63,446 bases of DNA from Rickettsiales bacterium UBA2645 (GCA_002359655.1 DENL01000021.1:1-63446); one strand, 5' to 3'. Positions 25,719-35,115 are shown, numbered from the stretch's first letter. Notes: generated by a model from the sequence alone, not told the origin. Program-made: numbers and translations.

Positions 25719-27354
25719 CCATTCCGCCACCCATTCCGGCCATTGGATTTCCACCACCGCCGCCAGCGTTATCTTCTTTTTTCTCAATGATTGCAGCTTC
25801 AGTTGTGATCAGTAAACCAGCAATTGACGAAGCATCTTCAAGAGCAGTTCTGACAACTTTAGCCGGATCAACGATACCAGCTTTGAACATGTCGCCATAT
25901 TTATTGTTTTGTGCATCGTAACCATAAGCAGCATCTTTTTTAGAGAGCACCTCATTAGCAACAACAGCACCGTCAAACCCAGCATTTTCAGCAATTTGAC
26001 GAATCGGAGCCTGAACAACCTTTTTGATGATATTAATACCAACAGTTTGGTCTTCATTAACACCTTTTAAGTTTTCTAAAATGCGTCCAGCAAAAAGAAG
26101 AGCTGATCCACCGCCAGCAACAATACCTTCTTGCATTGCAGCACGAGTTGCAGCCAAAGCATCGTCAACGCGGTCTTTTCTTTCTTTCACAGCAACTTCG
26201 GTTGCACCACCAACTTTGATAATGGCAACGCCACCAGAAAGTTTAGCCAATCTTTCTTGTAGTTTTTCGCGATCGTAATCCGAAGTAGTTTCTTCGATTT
26301 GAGATTTGATTGAAGCGCAACGAGCTTTGACATCGTCGTGAGTTCCATTGCCGTCAACAATAGTTGTTGATTCTTTGTCGATTATGACTCTTTTAGCTTG
26401 GCCTAACTGAGCTGGTGTGACGGTTTCAAGCTTCATTCCTAAATCTTCTGAAATTAATTGTCCGCCAGTTAAGACAGAAATGTCTTCCATGATTGATTTA
26501 CGACGATCACCAAAACCTGGAGCTTTTACAGCAGCGATTTTCAAACCACCGCGCAGCTTATTGACAACCAAAGCTGCCAAAGCTTCGCCTTCAACATCTT
26601 CAGCCACAATCAAAAGTGGACGACCTGATTGTACTACAGCTTCAAGAAGTGGCACCATTGGTTGCAAGTTAGAGATTTTTTTCTCGAACAATAAAATGAA
26701 AGGATTCTCCATTTCGACAGTCATTTTTTCAGCATTGGTTACGAAGTAAGGTGATAGGTAACCACGGTCGAAATTCATACCTTCAACTACGTTAACTTCA
26801 AATTCTAAACCTTTGGCTTCTTCAACTGTGATCGGAGAATCTGGCCCAACTTTTTGTACTGCTTCAGCAATTTTGTTGCCGACCTCCACGTCGCCATTAG
26901 CAGAGATTGTCGCAACTTGAGCGATTTCTTCTTTGCCATTAACTTTTTTACTCATCTTGCTGATTTCTTTGATCAAAGCTTCCACAGCTAGGTCGATACC
27001 ACGTTTCAAATCCATTGGATTGATGCCAGCAGCAACTGATTTTACACCTTCGCGCACAATTGCTTGAGCAAGAACAGTTGAAGTTGTAGTGCCATCTCCT
27101 GCAATATCGTTGGTTTTGGAAGCAACTTCTTTGATCATTTGAGCGCCCAAATTTTGGAACTTGTCAGCCAATTCAATTTCTTTAGCTACAGTTACGCCAT
27201 CTTTTGTAATGCGTGGTGCGCCAAAAGATTTTTCAATTACGACATTACGACCTTTTGGTCCTAATGTAACTTTCACTGCATCTGCAATGATATTCACGCC
27301 TTCAAGAATTCTTGTACGCGCGTCAACTCCGAAGAGAATTTCTTTTGCTGCCAT
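25711..27354 (-). CDS. groL: Chaperonin GroEL (Hsp60)
   Basis: The 547-residue subunit opens MAAKEILFGVDARTRILEGV. It carries the nucleotide-binding VTLGPKGRNVV and NDIAGDGTTTSTVLAQAI with the catalytic Asp, and ends in a GGM-type tail (GGGNPMAGMGGGMGF). It forms the folding cage with GroES, which is encoded 30 bases upstream. The sequence is of alphaproteobacterial type (SFGAPRITKDGVTVAKEIEL, INPMDLKRGIDLAVE). Confidence 0.97.
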   Translation of the reverse strand: MAAKEILFGVDARTRILEGVNIIADAVKVTLGPKGRNVVIEKSFGAPRITKDGVTVAKEIELADKFQNLGAQMIKEVASKTNDIAGDGTTTSTVLAQAIVREGVKSVAAGINPMDLKRGIDLAVEALIKEISKMSKKVNGKEEIAQVATISANGDVEVGNKIAEAVQKVGPDSPITVEEAKGLEFEVNVVEGMNFDRGYLSPYFVTNAEKMTVEMENPFILLFEKKISNLQPMVPLLEAVVQSGRPLLIVAEDVEGEALAALVVNKLRGGLKIAAVKAPGFGDRRKSIMEDISVLTGGQLISEDLGMKLETVTPAQLGQAKRVIIDKESTTIVDGNGTHDDVKARCASIKSQIEETTSDYDREKLQERLAKLSGGVAIIKVGGATEVAVKERKDRVDDALAATRAAMQEGIVAGGGSALLFAGRILENLKGVNEDQTVGINIIKKVVQAPIRQIAENAGFDGAVVANEVLSKKDAAYGYDAQNNKYGDMFKAGIVDPAKVVRTALEDASSIAGLLITTEAAIIEKKEDNAGGGGGNPMAGMGGGMGF

Positions 27355-27384
27355 TTTTGTTACCTGTATTTGTTGTTAAATTTA

Positions 27385-27672
27385 TTATTCGATAATCGCT
27401 AAAATATCTGACTCTTTCAAGATGATGAGTTCTTTACCATCGAGCTTCACTTCAGTTCCGCCCCATTTCGCAAAAAGAATACGGTCACCCGCTTTCACAT
27501 CCAAAGGAACTCTTTTGCCAGAATCATCGCGAGCACCTTCGCCAACTGAAACGACTTTTCCTTCTGCTGGTTTTTCTTTTGCAGTATCTGGAATGATGAT
27601 GCCGCCAGCGGTTTTGCTTTCGGCTTCAATGCGCTCAACAAGAACGCGATCATGTAAAGGTCTGACTTTCAT
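27385..27672 (-). CDS. groS: Co-chaperonin GroES (Hsp10)
   Basis: This is a 95-residue GroES. MKVRPLHDRVLVERIE opens it, the mobile loop is ESKTAGGIIIPDTAKEKPAEG, and the C-terminus is IILKESDILAIIE. It is the first gene of the groESL operon. A promoter-like pair lies about 57-84 bases upstream. Confidence 0.97.
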   Translation of the reverse strand: MKVRPLHDRVLVERIEAESKTAGGIIIPDTAKEKPAEGKVVSVGEGARDDSGKRVPLDVKAGDRILFAKWGGTEVKLDGKELIILKESDILAIIE

Positions 27673-27728
27673 GTTTAGTTTAAAATAAAGTTTAAGGGAA
27701 ATTAAAAAATCTAGATTTGTTAAGCCTC

Positions 27729-27756
27729 AATATAATGAGGTTTGAATTTTTGACAA
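27729..27756 (-). promoter_or_regulatory. Predicted groESL promoter
   Basis: On the minus strand TTGTCA (27756-27751) and TATATT (27734-27729) are separated by 16 bases, 57 bases before the groES start. A small inverted repeat cctca/tgagg (27725-27729 with 27736-27740) overlaps the -10. I see no CIRCE element. Heat control through sigma-32 is possible because the upstream box reads cttgtcaa, but this is not decisive. Confidence 0.45.
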
Positions 27757-27783
27757 GAGTACTCAAGTAAAAAATTTTTAAAA

Positions 27784-28176
27784 TTACTGTTTATCGTCTA
27801 TAGCACCGACTGATCTCTCAATAGCTTTTTCAACTTCGTGTTGAAGCTCTGCTAATCCATTTTGGTTAGCAGGTAAACTGTAATAATTGTCATAATCAGA
27901 ATAATGATTTTGTGTCGGTGTATCGTAATAGTTATTATAATAGCGCGAGTTTGGCACTGGCTGCGGTGAATAATAATTTTGTGGAGGATAATAATAGTTT
28001 TGGTTTTGCGGAGGGTAATAATATTGTTGTTGCGGAGCCTGCTGTGGATAGTATGGCTGATAATTATTATAAGGCTGAATTTTTTCTTTTTTTGCAAATA
28101 TTTTACAAGAGCACAGGGATAGAGCTACCGAAAAATAAAAGATAATTTGGCAAACTTTTGTCTTTGTCACTAGCAT
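27784..28176 (-). CDS. Tyr/Pro/Gln-rich lipoprotein 1
   Basis: The 130-residue protein has a signal peptide ending in a lipobox (LCSC, Cys near 24). A low-complexity region (about 35-95) dominated by Tyr, Pro, Gln and Asn follows, and then a short charged helix (LAELQHEVEKAIERSV). It shares the SRYYNNYY and DYDNYY patterns with two neighbouring lipoproteins, which indicates paralogy. It lies just upstream of groES in the same direction. It is probably surface or periplasmic; the function is unknown. Confidence 0.6.
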   Translation of the reverse strand: MLVTKTKVCQIIFYFSVALSLCSCKIFAKKEKIQPYNNYQPYYPQQAPQQQYYYPPQNQNYYYPPQNYYSPQPVPNSRYYNNYYDTPTQNHYSDYDNYYSLPANQNGLAELQHEVEKAIERSVGAIDDKQ

Positions 28177-28211
28177 GAGGAAGCCCTCAAAAAATTATAT
28201 TATAGCACATC

Positions 28212-28463
28212 TTAATGTAGCAGCTCATCAAGTTTTCCTGAAGCGTCGAGAGCGTAAAGATTGTCACAACCGCCAATGTGTTTTTCATTAATAAAAATTT
28301 GTGGGACTGTCATTCTACCACCAGATTTTTTTATCATCTCTTCTTTTGTCGCATCGTCAACAATTTTTATTTCTGTGAATTCGGCGCCCTTTCTTTTTAA
28401 AAGCGCTTTGGCTTTCACGCAATAAGGGCAAACCTCTTTGCTATAAATTATTATTTTTAGCAT
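28212..28463 (-). CDS. grxC: Glutaredoxin 3
   Basis: The 83-residue glutaredoxin has the CPYC active site at residues 12-15. The GSH-binding TVPQIFINEKHIGGCDNLYAL region contains the cis-Pro (TVP) and GG-C-D motifs. It reduces disulfides with glutathione in the cytoplasm. It sits between two Tyr-rich lipoprotein genes, five bases after the upstream one, so it belongs to their transcription unit. Confidence 0.92.
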   Translation of the reverse strand: MLKIIIYSKEVCPYCVKAKALLKRKGAEFTEIKIVDDATKEEMIKKSGGRMTVPQIFINEKHIGGCDNLYALDASGKLDELLH

Positions 28464-28468
28464 AAATA

Positions 28469-28948
28469 TCAGTAGTTTAAATTACCTTGGGCACCAGTCG
28501 ATCTTGGTTGCTCGTTATTATTATAATAAGCATTAGGAGGAATATAATATTGGTCAACATCAGAACGCTGGTAATAGTTTGGTGAAGGTGGAATTGCGTA
28601 AGGATTGGCATAATATCGCGATCCTCCACCTTGGGGATATTGCTGCGCAGGATAATTCTGTTGGTAAGGAACTTGTGGAGCTCCATAAACAGGCTGTGGC
28701 ATAACATAGCTTGGATAAGATTGTTGCTGTTGACGATAATAGTAATCTGGCGGGGCAGCACTGGCAGCTTTGGGATTTGGTGCTACAACTGGCCTAGCTC
28801 CTTCATCAAAACCAGTTCTATCGTAAAGATATGGATCGTTATTAATACAAGCAGCAAGAAGTAATAAGCAAAAGCAGATGATTATATTTAGAAGCCTTTT
28901 ACAACAAGCAATTTTATTTGAACTGTTCAACAGGTTTAACAAAAGCAT
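28469..28948 (-). CDS. Tyr/Pro/Gln-rich lipoprotein 2
   Basis: This 159-residue protein has a lipobox (LLAAC, Cys near 34) and then an extended region rich in Tyr, Pro, Gln and Asn, with no obvious folded domain. Its C-terminal half (SRYYANPYAIPPSPNYY, then DVDQYYIPP) is closely similar to lipoprotein 3 (SRYYSNPYSYSPQNYY, then DSDQYYVAP). The two therefore arose by tandem duplication. The function is unknown; an envelope structural role is possible. Confidence 0.6.
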   Translation of the reverse strand: MLLLNLLNSSNKIACCKRLLNIIICFCLLLLAACINNDPYLYDRTGFDEGARPVVAPNPKAASAAPPDYYYRQQQQSYPSYVMPQPVYGAPQVPYQQNYPAQQYPQGGGSRYYANPYAIPPSPNYYQRSDVDQYYIPPNAYYNNNEQPRSTGAQGNLNY

Positions 28949-28962
28949 TTACAAAAATTAAA

Positions 28963-29352
28963 TCAGTATTTTCCGCCATCGCCAGAAGAACTACTATTAT
29001 GTGGATTCCGAACAGTATTACCTGTGGCTATGGCTCTATTATTTCGATAGTAATTATCCTGCTCATAGCCTGAATATGGCAATGGTGCAACATAGTATTG
29101 GTCAGAGTCGTAATATGGATAATAATTTTGTGGTGAGTAAGAATATGGATTACTGTAATATCTCGAATAATGATAATTTCGCGGAGCGTATTCCTGCGGA
29201 TAATAAGGTACAACAGGAGAATATTGCTTCGGAACTGCATAATCATAAGCCTCGCTATTAACTTCTGTGCCTGCGCAAGAAAGCAAGGCAAAACAAAAAA
29301 TCGAGCAGTAAAACCACTTAATAAGTCCTTCAAGAATTTTGCCACTTTTCAT
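28963..29352 (-). CDS. Tyr/Pro-rich lipoprotein 3
   Basis: The 129-residue protein starts at ATG 29352 (MKSGKILEGLIKWFYC), chosen because it gives a normal signal peptide with lipobox LLSC. The frame itself is open from 29469. The mature part is dominated by Tyr, Pro, Asn and Ser and ends in a Ser/Gly-rich tail. It is the first of the lipoprotein-glutaredoxin group. The ribD start lies divergently 128 bases away. Confidence 0.6.
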   Translation of the reverse strand: MKSGKILEGLIKWFYCSIFCFALLSCAGTEVNSEAYDYAVPKQYSPVVPYYPQEYAPRNYHYSRYYSNPYSYSPQNYYPYYDSDQYYVAPLPYSGYEQDNYYRNNRAIATGNTVRNPHNSSSSGDGGKY

Positions 29353-29480
29353 TTTAGGATACCAAAATTTCGAGGGCCGCGCAAAGTAAATATCAAAGAC
29401 GCAAAAACAACAATCTATTGCAAAATTTTTACATTGATTTGAGTTTGTTTTAAAAAGTAACAATTCCAAACTTTAAAAAT

Positions 29481-30506
29481 ATGGAAAACCGCGACGAAAA
29501 ATTTATTTCTTACGCACTTAATTTAGCAAAAAAAAATATTGGAATTACAGCTCCAAACCCAACCGTTGTATGCGTTATAGTTAAGGACAATCAAATTATT
29601 TCAACTGGCATCACAGCTAAAAATGGCAGACCTCACGCAGAAAAAATTGCTATCGAAAATATCAGTAACAAAAAAACTTTAGAAGACGCAGAAATTTACA
29701 TTACGCTCGAACCTTGTTCACACTTCGGAGAAACCAGCCCATGCGCCGATGAAATCATAAAATATAAATTCAAGAAAGTAGTAATTGCCACGCTTGACCC
29801 AGACCAAAGAGTGAATGGCAATGGGCTGAAAAAAATTCAAGAGGCAGGAATTAACGTAGTTTTTCCAGTTTTAGAAAAAGCTGCGCAAGAAATTAACCGT
29901 GGTTTTTTTAAAGCAAAAAAAACTGGACTACCTTTCGTAACGCTAAAACTAGCAACCAGTTTAGATGGTAAAATCGCTACTAAAAATTTCGACAGCAAGT
30001 GGATTACCAGCGAAAAAGCACGAGAATTTTCTCACCTTTTGCGCGCTAAAAATGATGTGATCTTGGTTGGTGCAAACACAGTTCGTCAAGATAATCCAAG
30101 TCTTGATTGCCGTATTTTAGGTCTTCAAGATTACTCGCCACAACCAGTCATTATAAGCAATAAAAATGATTTTGATCCTGAGCTAAAAATTTTTTCTAAA
30201 CAAAAAAAATCGCCAATAATACTTAAAGGAACACCTGAAAATATTTTAAAAAAACTTTGCCTAGATGGGTTTAACTCGGTTTTAATTGAAGGTGGGAAAA
30301 ATATTGCGACTCAATTTTTACAAGAAAATTTAGTCGATGAGTTAGTTTGGATCAGAAATAAAAAAATTATTGGAAGCGACGGCATCAGCGCAATTGGCGA
30401 GATGGGATTTTCTTCAATTAGCCAGATTTTGGATAACTTTATCAGAATAGAAATTCGTGAACTAAAAGAAGATTTGATTGAGATTTACCAAATTAATTCA
30501 CGATAG
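29481..30506 (+). CDS. ribD: Bifunctional riboflavin deaminase/reductase RibD
   Basis: The 341-residue protein has an N-terminal zinc deaminase domain: the HAE motif in GRPHAEKIAIENI and the two cysteines in PCSHFGETSPCADEI. The C-terminal reductase domain (from about residue 145) carries VTLKLATSLDGKIATKN and VLIEGGKNIATQFL. It catalyses two successive steps of riboflavin synthesis, deamination then reduction of the pyrimidine intermediate. Its 3' end overlaps the convergent glycosyltransferase gene by 22 bases. Confidence 0.93.
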   Translation: MENRDEKFISYALNLAKKNIGITAPNPTVVCVIVKDNQIISTGITAKNGRPHAEKIAIENISNKKTLEDAEIYITLEPCSHFGETSPCADEIIKYKFKKVVIATLDPDQRVNGNGLKKIQEAGINVVFPVLEKAAQEINRGFFKAKKTGLPFVTLKLATSLDGKIATKNFDSKWITSEKAREFSHLLRAKNDVILVGANTVRQDNPSLDCRILGLQDYSPQPVIISNKNDFDPELKIFSKQKKSPIILKGTPENILKKLCLDGFNSVLIEGGKNIATQFLQENLVDELVWIRNKKIIGSDGISAIGEMGFSSISQILDNFIRIEIRELKEDLIEIYQINSR

Positions 30507-31669
30507 ATTGCGATGGTATCATCGCACATTTTTTCGTTAGAGAAATTTTTTACGATATGGTCGCGCGCACTTTTGCCCATTGCCTTTGCTTCTTCTTGAG
30601 AAAGTTCCAAAGCACGATCAATTAATTCTGCAAGGTGTTCTTGATCATCAACTTCGACTAAAAATCCCGTTTTATTTTCAATTACGGTTTCAAGACTGCC
30701 GCCAATTTTAGTAGCAATTGTAATTCTTTCCATTGCTTGCGATTCAATAGCGACGCGACCAAAAGCTTCTGGCCTTACACTTGAAGAAATCACAATATGC
30801 GACACGGCGTAAGCTGTTGGCATTTCCTTGCAAAGACCAACAATTTTGACTTTGCCTTCCAAGCCAAATTGCAAGACCATTTCTTCGATTTTTTTTCTAA
30901 ATTTTTTGTGACCATGATCAGAGCCAAGCATGATACAACAAAAATCATTTCTGACTTTTGCCAAAGACTTAATCAGAAACTCATGCCCTTTCCAAGCGGT
31001 GAAACGAGCTGGCAATAAAATAATTTTATGATCCTCCGGAATGTTCCACTGATTAATCAAGTTGACGATTCGGGTTTGCGAAACTTTTTCTAAATTAAAG
31101 TATTTAAGATCAACTCCACGCTGAATAACTTTAATTTTATTTATGATTTTTGCATCTAAAGGCTGATTTCTTTCACCGTAGTTTTTTACCAAATATTCTT
31201 TAATAAAATTAGAAACAGCGATGACTCGGTCCGCCTTTAGCATCATAGAATTATAAATTTTTTTCAGTGGAAAAACTTTCCAATTCATTAGATCTAAAGA
31301 GTAAGTTCCATGAACCGTAGAAACCAATTTTGTCTTGGTTTTTTTGCAGGCAAAATATGCGCTCCACATTGGCGCTCTTGATCTAACATGAATCAGATCA
31401 ACTTTGTATTGCGCTATTAAATGAATGATTCTTTTGATGTTTAAAAAAATAGTTAGCGGATTTTTGCTATCGACTGGAAGCGTTATGTGAGTAATACCAG
31501 CTTCGCGCAATTGGTAGGTTAAAATACCACCTTTTGAAACTACTATTGGCTCAAAATTAGCCTTCTTAAGTGCACGAGCAATATCGACTGTACCTCTTTC
31601 TACACCGCCATTTTCTAATGCTGGTAGAATTTGCATTACCACGGGTTTTTTGTTATTAGTAGTCATCAC
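30485..31669 (-). CDS. GT4-family glycosyltransferase
   Basis: This is a 394-residue GT-B enzyme. The N-terminal LPALENGGVERGTVDIARAL is typical of GT4. The C-terminal donor site has LPARFTAWKGHEFLIKSLAKV and SSSVRPEAFGRVAIESQAM with the E-x7-E-like motif. It probably transfers a sugar to lipid A, LPS core or another envelope glycan on the cytoplasmic face. Its start overlaps the purA stop, so the two are co-transcribed although their functions are unrelated. Confidence 0.85.
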   Translation of the reverse strand: MMTTNNKKPVVMQILPALENGGVERGTVDIARALKKANFEPIVVSKGGILTYQLREAGITHITLPVDSKNPLTIFLNIKRIIHLIAQYKVDLIHVRSRAPMWSAYFACKKTKTKLVSTVHGTYSLDLMNWKVFPLKKIYNSMMLKADRVIAVSNFIKEYLVKNYGERNQPLDAKIINKIKVIQRGVDLKYFNLEKVSQTRIVNLINQWNIPEDHKIILLPARFTAWKGHEFLIKSLAKVRNDFCCIMLGSDHGHKKFRKKIEEMVLQFGLEGKVKIVGLCKEMPTAYAVSHIVISSSVRPEAFGRVAIESQAMERITIATKIGGSLETVIENKTGFLVEVDDQEHLAELIDRALELSQEEAKAMGKSARDHIVKNFSNEKMCDDTIAIYRELIW

Positions 31670-32949
31670 TAAATTGAATCTTTTAAAATTATTGTCTCTT
31701 CCCGCTTAGGACCAGTTGAGATTATTTCAGCCTTCACACCGCACAAATCTTCTATTTTTTTGATGTAGTTCAAAGCTTTTTGTGGCAACTCAGTAAGTGA
31801 TTTAACGCCTACTGTACTTCGTTGCCAGCCTTCGAACTCTTCATAAACTGGCTCAATATTTTGCCACAAATGATTAGCCTGAGGCAAGTAATTATAGGTT
31901 TCGCCGTTGATTTTGTAGGCAACGCAAATTTTAATTTTTTCTAATTTATCCAGCACATCCAACTTGGTTAGAGCAATTTTTTTAACGGAAGAAAGTTGAA
32001 TTGCCTGACGAACCAAAACCGCATCAAACCAACCACAACGACGATCGCGACCAGTTACTGTTCCAACCTCGTTGCCTTCAATACGCAAAAATTTTCCGAT
32101 CTCACAGCTAAGTTCAGTCGGAAAAGGACCAGATCCAACTCGCGTTGTATATGCCTTTAAAATACCAATCGTTTGGTGCAAATCAGCAACGCCAAGACAA
32201 GAGCCCAAAGCGATTTGCCCAGCCATTGTGTTGCTGGAAGTAACAAAAGGGAAAGTGCCGTAAGTCACGTCTAACAAAGCTCCTTGCGCCCCTTCAAACA
32301 TAATATTTTTTTTCAAAGCTAATTTAGCGGCAATTTCAAAAGATGGCTTTGAATAAGAAAGTAAACGCTGACGGACTGGATTTAGCTCAGCAATAATTTG
32401 CTCAACCGTAACAATTTCTGCATTTAAACTTTGACGCAAAAGATTGTGATAAAATAACAAATTTTCTACACGTTCACGCAAGATTTTTTCATCGATCAAA
32501 TCGCAAATACGAAGTGCTCTGCGCCCAGCCCTATCTTCATATGCTGGTCCAATTCCGCGACCAGTTGTACCTATTTTATTTTCACCTTTTTTGCTTTCCA
32601 AAAGCTGGTCCAAATCACGATGAATCGACAAAATCAAGCAGCAATTTTCAGCAATATTTAAGTTTTCTGCGTCAATTTTTATACCAGCATTTTCAATTTT
32701 TTCGATCTCAAGAAAAAGCGCGATTGGATCAACAACTACACCACTTCCAATCACTGAAAATTTTCCACGAATTATGCCAGAAGGCAGCAAACTTAACTTA
32801 TAAGTTTTGTCGCCAACTTTAATTGTGTGACCAGCATTATGGCCACCTTGAAAACGAACTACTGCGTCGAATCTATCTGCTAAAAAGTCAACGATTTTGC
32901 CCTTTCCTTCATCGCCCCATTGCAGGCCGATTATTGCTGTGTTAGACAT
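31669..32949 (-). CDS. purA: Adenylosuccinate synthetase
   Basis: The 426-residue enzyme begins MSNTAIIGLQWGDEGKGKIVDFLAD, where QWGDEGKGK is the catalytic GTP-binding loop. GHNAGHT follows, and GTTGRGIGPAYEDRAGR and VTGRDRRCGWFDAVL are family hallmarks. It makes adenylosuccinate from IMP and aspartate with GTP. ATG 32949 was chosen over an upstream frame opening at 32985 because it lies one base after the zf-CHCC stop and matches the family N-terminus. Confidence 0.95.
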   Translation of the reverse strand: MSNTAIIGLQWGDEGKGKIVDFLADRFDAVVRFQGGHNAGHTIKVGDKTYKLSLLPSGIIRGKFSVIGSGVVVDPIALFLEIEKIENAGIKIDAENLNIAENCCLILSIHRDLDQLLESKKGENKIGTTGRGIGPAYEDRAGRRALRICDLIDEKILRERVENLLFYHNLLRQSLNAEIVTVEQIIAELNPVRQRLLSYSKPSFEIAAKLALKKNIMFEGAQGALLDVTYGTFPFVTSSNTMAGQIALGSCLGVADLHQTIGILKAYTTRVGSGPFPTELSCEIGKFLRIEGNEVGTVTGRDRRCGWFDAVLVRQAIQLSSVKKIALTKLDVLDKLEKIKICVAYKINGETYNYLPQANHLWQNIEPVYEEFEGWQRSTVGVKSLTELPQKALNYIKKIEDLCGVKAEIISTGPKREETIILKDSI

Positions 32950-32950
32950 T

Positions 32951-33199
32951 TTATTTTTCGTCTTTGATTTGATTTTTGATGCCAATAATTACTGAATTAA
33001 CAGCGGTCTTTTTTTTGATTGTAAAATATTTGCTGCAATATGGGCAGGCGATGAAATCATTTTTACCCATATCAAGATAAACAAGCGGATGTCCTGAAAC
33101 AGAAGACTCATCGCCCTTTTCACCTTGGCAAGAAACTTTTTTGGAATCAACGTAAGAAATCTCTAGGGGATTACTTTTAGAATTAATTTGAAGATTCAT
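32951..33199 (-). CDS. zf-CHCC zinc-finger protein (NDUFS6-like)
   Basis: This 82-residue protein has the C-x(n)-H-x(n)-C-x2-C zinc site: VSCQG, GHPLVYLDMG, then ACPYCSKYFTI. This is the zf-CHCC family of alphaproteobacterial proteins homologous to the mitochondrial complex I accessory subunit NDUFS6. The gene is one base upstream of purA. A complex I-related role is plausible by homology and not demonstrated by context here. Confidence 0.8.
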   Translation of the reverse strand: MNLQINSKSNPLEISYVDSKKVSCQGEKGDESSVSGHPLVYLDMGKNDFIACPYCSKYFTIKKKTAVNSVIIGIKNQIKDEK

Positions 33200-33314
33200 T
33201 TTAAAAACTTAAGAAATTAGCATTTGAAGCTAGACAATGTCAGCAAAATTATTTCGAAGTTACTCGAGCGCAACCAGATTTTCAATCTAAGTTTTAATCA
33301 ACCCTAAATAAAAA

Positions 33315-35111
33315 ATGAAAAAGATTTTTGCTCTGCTTTTTGCAGCGCTTTTTTTGCAAATAACTAATGCCAACTGCGCCATTTCTGATTGGAAAGAAAA
33401 TGAAAGCAAAGGTGCTAAAACCAGATTATTGACTAGTTTTTATCAGAATGAAAATGGCGAAAAAAAATTAATCGCCGCAATCGAATTTAAAATCAAAGAT
33501 GGCTGGAAAATTTATGGTCAGGGTTCTGACGGCATTGGCTTACCTCCCAGCTTTGATTTGAGTGAATCAAAAAACTATCTCAAACATGAAATCATCTGGC
33601 CAAAAGCAGAAGAGCAGGAAGAAAAAATTGGCAACGAAGTTTTTAAATATTCGGCCTATCACGGCGATGTTATTTTGCCAATCAACATCGATCTAAAAGA
33701 TAACAGCAAAGAATCAGAACTTGTTTTAAAGCTTAATTACGGGCTCTGCAAAGAAGTTTGCATTCCTGTAAATGAAAGCTTCACAGCAAAAATAATCGAT
33801 GAAGTTGATCCAGAAGCTTTGAGTTTAATTCAAAAATTTTATCCAGAAAAAATTTCTAGCACTTTGGTTGAATCTGCTTCAGATCAAAAACCTCCAATGT
33901 CTTCAAGCATTTTTTATTGGTCATTAATTGCGATTATTGGCGGCGCAATTTTAAATATTATGCCATGCGTTTTACCAGTTTTGTCGATCAAATTACTTTC
34001 AATAATAAATCACTTAGACACCAAAATATCACGCATTCGATTTGCTTTCTTTGCCACAATTTGCGGCATTATTTCGTGCTTTTTTATTTTTGCAGTTTGT
34101 GCAGCGCTGATAAAATTTGTCGGTAATTCTTTTGGCTGGGGATTGCAATTCCAAAACCCTTATTTCCTGATTTTTTTAATTGTAGTTCTCACTTTATTTA
34201 CCGCCAATTTACTTGGAATTTTCGAAATCACTTTTGATCAATTAGCACTTAATTTCTTAAACAAAAAAATCACTGATTCCGAAGGCAAAAAAAATATTTT
34301 TATTCCAAATTTTCTTTCGGGAATATTAGCAGTTTTGCTCGCAACTCCTTGCTCAGCACCAATTTTAGGATCAGCCATTTCTTTTGCACTGACGCAAAAT
34401 ATGTTTGCGGTCTTTTTTATTTTTTGCTCAATTGGTATTGGTTTTTCTTTGCCTTACATTTTTTTGATAATCGCACCAAAGTTGGTTTATCTTTTGCCTA
34501 AACCCGGAAATTGGATGCTTGGAATAAAAAAACTAATGGCGGCTTTGCTTGTCATTACGGTTTTCTGGCTGGCTTATGTTTTATCTCACAACATTGGATT
34601 TATACCAGCTCTAGGCGTTGTTATATTAGCCTTATTGTTGCTGCTTTGCTTTGAACTGAAATTGAAGTTCATCAAATTTTTAGCTTTTGCATTGGTCCTA
34701 TCTGCAACTTTTGCAATGCCAAGACAGATTCTAAAAACAGTAGAAATACCAGAAGAAATCCCTGCAAGCATCTGTATTAAATTTGACGAAAAACTAATTC
34801 ATCAACTAGTAATGGAAGGAAAAGTTGTGGTTGTTGATGTAACCGCTGATTGGTGTATCACCTGCAAAATCAACAAGTTAACAGTTTTAAACAGCAAAGA
34901 GATTATTGAAAAGTTAAATGATCCAAACATCGTCACCATGAGAGCAGACATCACCAAACCAAATGAAGAAGCGATGATGTTTTTGCGCAAATTTAATAGA
35001 TTCGCTATTCCGTTTAACGCAGTTTATGGACCAAATGCCAAAAAAGGCCTTCCTACCAGCGAGCTTTTAAGCAAAAAAGAACTTCTCGAATTAATCGAAA
35101 AAGCAAAATAA
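33315..35111 (+). CDS. dsbD: Thiol:disulfide interchange protein DsbD-like
   Basis: This 598-residue protein has a signal peptide and a periplasmic N-terminal domain with a Cys pair (LCKEVCIPV, about residues 148-156). A multi-helix membrane domain follows with the paired-Cys motifs NIMPCVLPVLSIKLL and LATPCSAPILGSAIS. The C-terminal thioredoxin domain carries DWCITCKINK (about 515-524). It passes electrons from cytoplasmic thioredoxin to periplasmic substrates. Five bases separate it from gatA. Confidence 0.9.
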   Translation: MKKIFALLFAALFLQITNANCAISDWKENESKGAKTRLLTSFYQNENGEKKLIAAIEFKIKDGWKIYGQGSDGIGLPPSFDLSESKNYLKHEIIWPKAEEQEEKIGNEVFKYSAYHGDVILPINIDLKDNSKESELVLKLNYGLCKEVCIPVNESFTAKIIDEVDPEALSLIQKFYPEKISSTLVESASDQKPPMSSSIFYWSLIAIIGGAILNIMPCVLPVLSIKLLSIINHLDTKISRIRFAFFATICGIISCFFIFAVCAALIKFVGNSFGWGLQFQNPYFLIFLIVVLTLFTANLLGIFEITFDQLALNFLNKKITDSEGKKNIFIPNFLSGILAVLLATPCSAPILGSAISFALTQNMFAVFFIFCSIGIGFSLPYIFLIIAPKLVYLLPKPGNWMLGIKKLMAALLVITVFWLAYVLSHNIGFIPALGVVILALLLLLCFELKLKFIKFLAFALVLSATFAMPRQILKTVEIPEEIPASICIKFDEKLIHQLVMEGKVVVVDVTADWCITCKINKLTVLNSKEIIEKLNDPNIVTMRADITKPNEEAMMFLRKFNRFAIPFNAVYGPNAKKGLPTSELLSKKELLELIEKAK

Positions 35112-35115
35112 CAAC

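Noticed and set aside
27852..29345. Alternative-frame ORFs rich in Ile/His across the Tyr-rich lipoprotein genes
   Set aside because: They are frame-shifted translations of the repetitive TAT/AAT/CCA codons; the lipobox-bearing frames are the real genes.
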